Assembly (NCBI GenBank): GCA_002413095.1
Contig: DHWI01000051.1
Location: forward strand, 2,004-8,562
Length of the DNA stretch: 6,559 nt
Direction of reading: 5' to 3'
Source of the DNA: Thermoleophilia bacterium UBA5186
Lineage (GTDB): Bacteria > Actinomycetota > Thermoleophilia > Gaiellales > Gaiellaceae
Made by a program: the position numbers and the translations under genes. This document shows, piece after piece, positions 1-4,156 of this stretch; position 1 is the first letter of the stretch, and each line of letters opens with the position of its first letter. Below the pieces are notes generated by a model. It ran no database searches and was not told where the DNA came from. It saw nothing but the letters and a program-made list of their open reading frames with translations.

Positions 1-1
1 G

Positions 2-583
2 CGCACCTCTGAGCAGCGCACGGTTCGCGACCGTCTGCTCGCGTCGCAGCACTCGCTCGCCGACGCGCGCGCCGAGAAGAGCCGGAGGCTCGCCACCGTC
101 CGCGAGAGCAAGAAGGAGTTCCTGCACGAGATCGACGGCCTGCAGGCGCAGAGCGCGGCGCTCGGGGCGCAGATCCGCAGCGCTCAGACGAGTGGTCCGA
201 CCGATTCGACCCCGTCCTCGAGCGGACTGATCTGGCCGGTTTCCGGGCCGATCACGAGCCCGTTCGGAATGCGGTGGGGGAGGATGCACGAGGGAATCGA
301 CATCGGCGCGGCCTCCGGGACGCCCATCCACGCCGCGGCCGGCGGCACGGTCATCTACGCCGGCTGGATGAGCGGGTACGGCAACCTGGTCGTGATCGAC
401 CACCACAACTCGCTCGCGACCGCGTATGCCCACCAGTCGGCGATCGCGACGGGCGTGGGCGCCTCGGTCTCGCAGGGCCAGGTGATCGGCTATGTGGGCT
501 GCACCGGCCACTGTTTCGGGCCGCATCTGCACTTCGAGGTGCGCGTGAACGGCACGCCGGTCGACCCGCTCGGATACCTCTGA
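2..583 (+). CDS. M23 (LytM-type) peptidoglycan endopeptidase, 5' partial
   Basis: The frame is open from the left edge, so the N-terminus (and any signal peptide) is outside the window; 193 residues are visible. Visible residues about 1-62 are charged, Arg/Glu/Gln/Ala-rich and heptad-like, as in the coiled coil of EnvC/NlpD-type proteins. A Ser/Thr/Pro/Gly linker follows, then a complete LytM domain beginning at IWPVSGPITSPFG (from about residue 79). The zinc site is intact: His96 and Asp100 in HEGID, and HLHFEV with His175 and His177. The family is an extracytoplasmic Zn endopeptidase that cuts peptide cross-links in murein, or activates amidases when degenerate; the intact ligands suggest an active enzyme. 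Two cysteines flank the GCTGHCFGPH motif and could form a disulfide outside the cell. The domain ends eight residues before the stop, so it is C-terminal. An ATG at 269 lies inside the domain and is not the start. Confidence 0.93.
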   Translation, partial: RTSEQRTVRDRLLASQHSLADARAEKSRRLATVRESKKEFLHEIDGLQAQSAALGAQIRSAQTSGPTDSTPSSSGLIWPVSGPITSPFGMRWGRMHEGIDIGAASGTPIHAAAGGTVIYAGWMSGYGNLVVIDHHNSLATAYAHQSAIATGVGASVSQGQVIGYVGCTGHCFGPHLHFEVRVNGTPVDPLGYL

Positions 584-668
584 GCCTGCGCGCGCCCCGC
601 GTACCCGAATCCCTCGCTCAGGCGTTTATTCCTTGTAACTCGTGGGTGCCTCAGTGCGCCTACGGTGA

Positions 669-712
669 GTCGTCTCCCGACGACGCCGGCCGCCTCCCCC
701 CGGGGCGGCCGG
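669..712 (+). repeat. Two tandem perfect hairpins with C-rich loops
   Basis: Hairpin one pairs GTCGTC (669-674) with GACGAC (679-684) around a TCCC loop. One base later, hairpin two pairs CCGGCCGCC (686-694) with GGCGGCCGG (704-712) around a nine-base loop containing six consecutive C. Both stems are perfect. The six-C loop recalls the actinobacterial 6C RNA, but that motif has six C in both loops and hairpin one does not, so I do not call it. The pair could act in the RNA leader or as a GC-rich terminator-like structure for the upstream gene. Confidence 0.5.
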
Positions 713-774
713 TCGTATCGAGGGAACGATTTAGAACCGGATCCTGCGGGCATTTCCTTCCTGCCCTCCGAAGC

Positions 775-780
775 AAGGAG
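775..780 (+). promoter_or_regulatory. Strong ribosome binding site for the 51-residue protein
   Basis: AAGGAG stands five bases before ATG 786 and is the clearest Shine-Dalgarno sequence in the window. It fixes the start of a gene that would otherwise be easy to miss. TTCCTT at 754-759 can pair with all six of its bases (one G-U pair), which could mask it. Confidence 0.75.
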
Positions 781-785
781 ACTGG

Positions 786-941
786 ATGCTCTGGCTCGTC
801 CTGCTGATCGTCATCGCCCTGGTGTTCGTCAGCTGGGTCTTCGTGAAGCTTTTGTTCATCGTCGCCGCGATCCTCGCCGTGATCTGGCTGATCGGCTTCT
901 TCGTGAGCGGGGCTGAGGGAGCCCGCTGGTACCGCTGGTGA
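786..941 (+). CDS. Small hydrophobic membrane protein, 51 residues
   Basis: The gene starts at ATG 786 behind AAGGAG and ends at TGA 939-941. The product opens MLWLVLLIVIALVF and has two hydrophobic stretches, about residues 2-20 and 22-41, separated by Lys21. It closes with a short polar tail, SGAEGARWYRW. The shape suggests a membrane hairpin of two short helices or one long membrane segment with an aromatic, basic tail at the interface. From memory, actinobacterial genomes carry many proteins of this size and layout with the same RWYRW-like ending, annotated only as hydrophobic protein; their function is unknown. It faces mntH tail to tail, with five bases between the stop codons. It appears to be transcribed alone, from within the structured gap upstream. 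The coding call is firm because of the ribosome binding site, the composition and the family-like tail; no function can be given. Confidence 0.85.
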   Translation: MLWLVLLIVIALVFVSWVFVKLLFIVAAILAVIWLIGFFVSGAEGARWYRW

Positions 942-946
942 CGCGT

Positions 947-2224
947 CTAGCCCGCGAACGTCTGATACAGCAGGAACACGTTCAGCGTTGAGATCAACCC
1001 GGCGACGACGGTTGCGGCCACCGTCGTCAGCCGGTCGTTGACGAGCACGCCCATCACGTCGCGGCGGCTCGTGAAAAGGACGAGCGGGATGAGCGCGAAC
1101 GGGATCCCGAACGAGAGCACCACCTGGCTGATCACGAGCGTCCGCGAGGGGTCGACCCCGATCCCGATCACGACGAATGCGGGCACCATGGTCACCGCGC
1201 GTCGCACGAAGAGCGGGATCTGCCGTCGGATGAAGCCCTGCATGACCACCTGGCCCGCGAGCGTCCCGATCGCCGAGCTCGACAGCCCGGAGAAGAGCAG
1301 GGCCAGGGCGAACAGCACGCTCGATGCGCCGCCGACGATCGGCTCGAGCGTCTTGTGCGCGTTCTCCAGCGAGTCGACGTTCAGCAGGCCGGTTCCGTGG
1401 AAGACGGCCGCAGCCATCACGAGCATGGCCATGTTGATCGCGCCGGCGATCGTCATCGCGACGATCACGTCGACGCGGGTGAAGCGCATCAGGCGCAGCT
1501 TCTGCTCGTCGCCCTCGGCCTGGATCCGGTTCGCGGTCAGCGCGGAATGGAGCCAGATCACGTGCGGCATCACCGTCGCGCCGAGGATGCCGACGGCGAG
1601 CAGGACCGACTCCTTGCCGGCGAAGCCGGGTACGACGGCGTGCACCGCGACCGTGCCGAGCGGCGGGTTGGCGTAGAAGATCTCCGCGAGGTAGCAGAGC
1701 CCGATTACGCCGACGATCGTGGCGATCGTCGCCTCGAGCGGCCGGAAGCCCCAGCGCTGCAGGCCGAGGATCGCGAACGCGGCGATGCCGGTGAGCACAG
1801 CGGCGGGGAAGAGCCCGATCCCGAGCAGGAGGTGGAAGCCCAGCGCCGCCCCGAGGAACTCCGCGAGGTCGGTCGCCATCGCGATCAGCTCGGCCTGAAC
1901 CCACAGCGAACGCGCAGTCCGCTGCGAGAACCGCTCGCGGCAGACCTCGGCGAGGTTCCGTCCCGTCGCGATCCCGAGCTTCGCGGACAGCGTCTGGATG
2001 AGCATCGCCATCAGGTTCGAGGCGACGATCACCCACACCAGCGTGTAGCCGAACTTCGAGCCGCCCGCGATGTTCGTCGCGAAGTTGCCCGGGTCGATGT
2101 AGGCGACGCAGGCGATGAACGCCGGGCCCATGAAGGGGACGACGCGCAGGTAGCGGCGCCGGCGCGAAACGCCGTGAAGCACGCGCTCGCCTGAGCCCGG
2201 CCGCCCGGTGTCTCCCGCACCCAC
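947..2224 (-). CDS. mntH: NRAMP-family proton-coupled Mn(II)/Fe(II) transporter MntH
   Basis: This 425-residue integral membrane protein imports Mn(II), and often Fe(II), together with protons. The NRAMP signature in the first membrane helix, DPGNFATNIAGGSKFGY, gives metal ligands Asp44 and Asn47. The sixth helix carries GATVMPHVIWLHSA, with Ala216 and Met219 as ligands and the conserved histidines His221 and His226. Length and the run of about eleven hydrophobic helices fit the family. GTG 2224 has no Shine-Dalgarno sequence, but a TAGTCT box lies exactly seven bases upstream, so a leaderless mRNA starting at this GTG is plausible. An internal GTG (codon 15) is an alternative start and would remove a polar Arg/Gly-rich lead. 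A DtxR-like operator overlaps the promoter, so metal-dependent repression is expected. The gene lies 29 bases after hpt on the same strand, so read-through from hpt is also possible. Confidence 0.95.
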   Translation of the reverse strand: MGAGDTGRPGSGERVLHGVSRRRRYLRVVPFMGPAFIACVAYIDPGNFATNIAGGSKFGYTLVWVIVASNLMAMLIQTLSAKLGIATGRNLAEVCRERFSQRTARSLWVQAELIAMATDLAEFLGAALGFHLLLGIGLFPAAVLTGIAAFAILGLQRWGFRPLEATIATIVGVIGLCYLAEIFYANPPLGTVAVHAVVPGFAGKESVLLAVGILGATVMPHVIWLHSALTANRIQAEGDEQKLRLMRFTRVDVIVAMTIAGAINMAMLVMAAAVFHGTGLLNVDSLENAHKTLEPIVGGASSVLFALALLFSGLSSSAIGTLAGQVVMQGFIRRQIPLFVRRAVTMVPAFVVIGIGVDPSRTLVISQVVLSFGIPFALIPLVLFTSRRDVMGVLVNDRLTTVAATVVAGLISTLNVFLLYQTFAG

Positions 2225-2229
2225 GAAAG

Positions 2230-2243
2230 TTAGACTAGCCTAA
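2230..2243 (-). promoter_or_regulatory. DtxR/IdeR/MntR-like metalloregulator operator for mntH
   Basis: On the minus strand the sequence is TTAGGCTAGTCTAA, a palindrome matching itself at 12 of 14 positions. Extended to 19 bases it agrees with the classical DtxR/IdeR iron box TTAGGTTAGGCTAACCTAA at 14 positions. It lies in the 29-base gap between hpt and mntH, ending five bases before the mntH GTG, and covers the likely -10 box. It is an AT-rich island in GC-rich DNA. I infer that a DtxR-family repressor loaded with Mn(II) or Fe(II) shuts off mntH; the metal cannot be read from the sequence. Confidence 0.7.
2232..2237 (-). promoter_or_regulatory. Likely -10 element of mntH, leaderless spacing
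   Basis: TAGTCT (minus strand) fits the TANNNT -10 consensus and stands seven bases from the GTG, the spacing seen for actinobacterial leaderless genes. I could not find a good -35 at 16-18 bases. A second TANNNT (TAGGCT, 2237-2242) overlaps it, so the exact start site is uncertain. Confidence 0.45.
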
Positions 2244-2253
2244 ACCTGCCCGG

Positions 2254-2790
2254 TCAGGCGGCTTCGAGCACGTGCAGGTCCGGAAGGTTCCGGAAGCGCT
2301 CGTCGAGGTCGAAGCCGTAACCGACGAACAGCTCGTCCGGCACGGTGAAGCCGACGTAGCGCACGGGAAGGTCGTCGACGAGCCGCCGGTACGGGCGGTC
2401 GAGGAACGTTGCGGCCACAAGGCTGCGAGGCCCGCGCAGACTCAGGTTCTTGCAGAGGTAGTTCAGCGTGAGGCCGGTATCGATGACGTCCTCGACGACG
2501 ATCACGTCGCGGCCGGTGATCTCGGTGTCGAGATCCTTGAGCAGGCGGATTCCGGAGTGGCCGCCGGTCTCCGCGCTGCCGTAGCCGGCCAGCTCGAGGA
2601 AGTCGAGCGCGTGGTGGATCGGGATCGCGCGTGAGAGGTCTGCGCAGAAGATCGTGCTCGCCTTCAGCGCGGCGACGAGCAGCGGCTCGCGGTCGGCGTA
2701 GTCCTCGGCGATCTCGGTGCCCAGCTCGGCCACGCGGTCACCGATCGCCCCTGCGGTCAGATAGATCTCGCCAACGCGGTCGGCGCTCAG
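2254..2790 (-). CDS. hpt: Hypoxanthine(-guanine) phosphoribosyltransferase, apparent CTG start
   Basis: This cytosolic purine-salvage enzyme transfers the phosphoribosyl group of PRPP to hypoxanthine (and usually guanine) to give IMP/GMP. The PRPP-binding loop VIVVEDVIDTGLTL (residues 96-109) is canonical, with the acidic pair Glu100-Asp101. RLLKDLD (82-88), YVGFTVPDELFVGYG (145-159) and the closing DERFRNLPDL also match the family. The early loop usually read as LKG is LKA here (42-44). The domain must begin near the IYLTAGAI segment (9-16), and no ATG, GTG or TTG lies in frame close upstream. CTG at 2790-2788 gives the usual length (178 residues) and overlaps the preceding TGA as CTGA, implying translational coupling. 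A later GTG (codon 20) would remove part of the conserved N-terminus. Reading further upstream in this frame runs into the overlapping nuclease-like gene and is not credible. Alternatives to CTG are a sequencing error or an unusual reinitiation site. Confidence 0.92.
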   Translation of the reverse strand: MSADRVGEIYLTAGAIGDRVAELGTEIAEDYADREPLLVAALKASTIFCADLSRAIPIHHALDFLELAGYGSAETGGHSGIRLLKDLDTEITGRDVIVVEDVIDTGLTLNYLCKNLSLRGPRSLVAATFLDRPYRRLVDDLPVRYVGFTVPDELFVGYGFDLDERFRNLPDLHVLEAA

Positions 2791-3155
2791 GAGACCAGGT
2801 CGAGTCGGTATCGCTCCGCCAGGCGCTCGATGTCGCGCTTGTAGAAGAGCTTGATCCGCGTCCCCGGGTAGCGCTCGCGCAGCTTCCGCACCTTGCGGTT
2901 CTTGCGCGTCACGAGCGACTGCTTCATCACCGTGATCTCGAGGTAGAGATCCTGCTCGGGCAGGTAGAAGTCGGGCCTGAAGGCCTCGACCACTCGGCCG
3001 TCCGGATCGCGCTCGAGCACGAAGGATCGCGGCTCGTAGTCCCACGGGACGCCGTAGTAGTCGAGCACCTTGGCGCACTCGAGCTCGGCGGCATTCTGGA
3101 AGCGCGGTGGGTTGGCTCCGCAATATGCCTGGAAACGCTGGGATTCCGGCGGCAC
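2787..3155 (-). CDS. Small PD-(D/E)XK-like nuclease-fold protein, function unknown
   Basis: The product has 122 residues. An early helix contains ELECAKVLDYYGV (24-36), then YEP at 40-42, then FRPDFYLPEQDLYLEITVMKQ-type strands with Pro61-Asp62 and Glu73. A very basic segment, about residues 78-92, and a closing strand-helix (IKLFYKRDIERLAERY) follow. The order Glu24 / PD62 / E73-x-T75 looks like the PD-(D/E)XK nuclease core, except that the usual lysine two residues after the last acidic residue is Thr75; Lys78 might substitute. The basic patch suits nucleic-acid binding. It may therefore be a DNA or RNA nuclease or a nuclease-fold binding protein; I cannot name a substrate. GTG 3155 has no Shine-Dalgarno sequence, but TACCCT lies seven bases upstream. 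Its stop overlaps the hpt start, so the two are co-translated, which hints at a link to nucleotide or nucleic-acid salvage. Confidence 0.8.
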   Translation of the reverse strand: MPPESQRFQAYCGANPPRFQNAAELECAKVLDYYGVPWDYEPRSFVLERDPDGRVVEAFRPDFYLPEQDLYLEITVMKQSLVTRKNRKVRKLRERYPGTRIKLFYKRDIERLAERYRLDLVS

Positions 3156-3162
3156 TCAGGGA

Positions 3163-3168
3163 AGGGTA
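3163..3168 (-). promoter_or_regulatory. Possible -10 element of the nuclease-like gene / hpt operon
   Basis: TACCCT (minus strand) fits TANNNT and stands seven bases before GTG 3155, the same geometry as at mntH. No recognisable -35 lies upstream, so support is limited to position and the absence of a Shine-Dalgarno sequence. Confidence 0.3.
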
Positions 3169-3178
3169 GCAACGACTC

Positions 3179-3207
3179 CGGACAGGGCCCTCGCGCCGAC
3201 TTAGACT
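3179..3207 (+). promoter_or_regulatory. Likely leaderless promoter of the metallophosphoesterase gene
   Basis: CGGACA (3179-3184) matches TTGACA at four positions and is followed after exactly 17 bases by TAGACT (3202-3207), a TANNNT -10 box. Only six bases then separate it from ATG 3214, so the transcript would start at or within a base or two of the start codon. No Shine-Dalgarno sequence is present, which agrees. The 58-base gap is shared with the divergent nuclease-hpt operon. Confidence 0.55.
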
Positions 3208-3213
3208 TCGAGA

Positions 3214-4017
3214 ATGGCACGCGAGGGGCTTTTCACGATCGCCCACCTGTCGGATCTGCATTGCGGCGGGCCCCATTTCGTCCCGACCCTGCTCGAACGC
3301 GCCGTCACGGAGATCAACGAGCTGAAGCCCGATGCAGTCATCTGCTCGGGCGATCTGACGACCTTCGGGTTCAAGCAGGAGTACATCCAGGCGAAGAGCT
3401 ACCTCGACCGGATCGAGTGCGAGCACCTCGTCGTGATCCCCGGCAACCACGACTCGCGGAACGTCGGCTACGTCCACTTCGAGGATCTCTTCGGCGACCG
3501 CAACTCCGTCCTTCGGGTGAACGGCGTCACCGTCGTAGCCGTCGACTCCACGGAGCCCGACCTCGACCACGGCCAGATCGGGCGCGGACGGTACCGCTGG
3601 ATCGAGGAGCAGTTCGCCGCCGACGAGTCAGACCTGCGCATCTTCGTCTGCCATCACCATCTCCTGCCGGTGCCAGGCACCGGACGTGAGCGAAACGTCA
3701 TCTACGACGCCGGCGACGCGATCGAGTGTCTGCAGCGCGCCCGGGTGCAGCTCGTGCTCTCCGGCCATAAGCACGTCCCGTATGCGTGGAAGCTCGAGGA
3801 CATCTTCGTCGTCAACGCCGGGACGGTCTCGTCGCTTCGCCTCCGGGGCAACACGCGGCCCTGTTACAACGTCGTCGAGGTCGAGGGGGCGCACGTCGAC
3901 GTCTGGCGGCGCTACCCGTTCCATGGGCAGGAGAAGATCATCCAGTTCTCGACCGACACCCTCGCGTACGAGAAGTACACGGCGCGGATCGAGGGCGAAG
4001 TGACCACGCGGTCCTGA
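3214..4017 (+). CDS. Calcineurin-like metallophosphoesterase, CpdA/Icc-type
   Basis: The 267-residue protein contains the full dinuclear-metal motif set of the calcineurin-like phosphoesterases: SDLH (Asp14, His16), GDLT (Asp47), GNHD (Asn78, His79), the CHHH segment (146-149) and GHKH (His185, His187). Class III members of this type hydrolyse cyclic nucleotides or other phosphodiesters in the cytosol; substrate choice cannot be read from motifs. No signal peptide or membrane helix is seen. The ATG is fixed by the leaderless promoter and by the strand leading straight into the first motif. The C-terminal roughly 60 residues (after GTVSSLRLRG) form a family-typical cap and tail. It is divergent from the nuclease-hpt operon and lies 139 bases upstream of the cyclic-diphosphoglycerate genes on the same strand. 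It could be a general cyclic-nucleotide phosphodiesterase or, as inference only, a hydrolase acting on the cyclic product of the downstream genes. Confidence 0.9.
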   Translation: MAREGLFTIAHLSDLHCGGPHFVPTLLERAVTEINELKPDAVICSGDLTTFGFKQEYIQAKSYLDRIECEHLVVIPGNHDSRNVGYVHFEDLFGDRNSVLRVNGVTVVAVDSTEPDLDHGQIGRGRYRWIEEQFAADESDLRIFVCHHHLLPVPGTGRERNVIYDAGDAIECLQRARVQLVLSGHKHVPYAWKLEDIFVVNAGTVSSLRLRGNTRPCYNVVEVEGAHVDVWRRYPFHGQEKIIQFSTDTLAYEKYTARIEGEVTTRS

Positions 4018-4156
4018 TGGGTTTCCTCGCGTTCTCGAGGCGCCGCTGGCGGTGGGAGGCCGGCGGGAACAGTGCAACCAAGCACGGGCCCGCAAGGCAT
4101 CGTGTCGCCAGCGGTGTCAGCCGTCGGCGGAGCCCGGCTTCGCCGGGCGGGAGTCG
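4018..4156 (+). other. Gap before the cyclic-diphosphoglycerate operon, no gene seen
   Basis: The downstream reading frame is open through part of this stretch from a GTG at 4052, but the extra 35 residues are Arg/Cys/Gln-rich and lack family-like sequence, so I treat it as noncoding. No convincing -10 box was found close to the operon start. The genes may be read from the metallophosphoesterase promoter or from a promoter inside that gene. The only clear structure is the hairpin at 4132-4148. Confidence 0.4.
4132..4148 (+). repeat. Perfect GC hairpin abutting the cpgS ribosome binding site
   Basis: GCCCGGC (4132-4138) pairs with GCCGGGC (4142-4148) around a TTC loop. The next base begins GGGAG (4149-4153), three bases before ATG 4157. 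There is no T-tract. It may hinder or position ribosomes at the operon start, be part of an attenuator, or be a common GC-rich palindrome without function. Confidence 0.45.

Larger units (their letters stand above)
584..785 (+). other. Intergenic region with a structured leader for the small membrane protein
   Basis: I see no convincing gene in this 202-base gap. It holds tandem inverted repeats at 669-684 and 686-712, then a weaker hairpin (TCGT 713-716 with ACGA 726-729), then a pyrimidine-rich stretch at 753-769 just before the ribosome binding site at 775-780. The density of inverted repeats suggests either a structured 5' leader of the 786-941 gene or transcription-termination structures behind the peptidase gene. 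No T-tract follows the strong hairpin, so an intrinsic terminator is not well supported. Confidence 0.45.

Noticed and set aside
669..712. 6C small RNA
   Set aside because: Only the second hairpin has a six-C loop; the first loop is TCCC. The motif definition needs both.
686..720. Intrinsic terminator for the M23 peptidase gene
   Set aside because: The stem is strong, but no run of T follows and it lies about 100 bases past the stop. It is reported only as a hairpin.
660..2036. Long minus-strand frame antisense and offset to mntH
   Set aside because: The translation is Arg/Asp/Ala-rich low-complexity sequence typical of a shadow frame in GC-rich DNA. The overlapping mntH frame has full NRAMP motifs.
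1038..2194. Plus-strand open frames opposite mntH
   Set aside because: They are shadows of mntH with no recognisable motif, no ribosome binding site and biased composition.
2791..3570. Upstream extension of the hpt frame, suggesting a fused 438-residue protein
   Set aside because: The extension overlaps the nuclease-like gene in another frame and then runs antisense into the metallophosphoesterase. It is arginine-rich and shows no domain.
2631..3689. Plus-strand 352-residue frame
   Set aside because: Arg-rich shadow across hpt, the nuclease-like gene and the metallophosphoesterase; no motif.
4052..4156. Longer N-terminus for the cyclic-diphosphoglycerate synthetase from GTG 4052
   Set aside because: The added 35 residues are Arg/Cys/Gln-rich and unlike the family. 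ATG 4157 has GGGAG upstream and starts just before the conserved strand.
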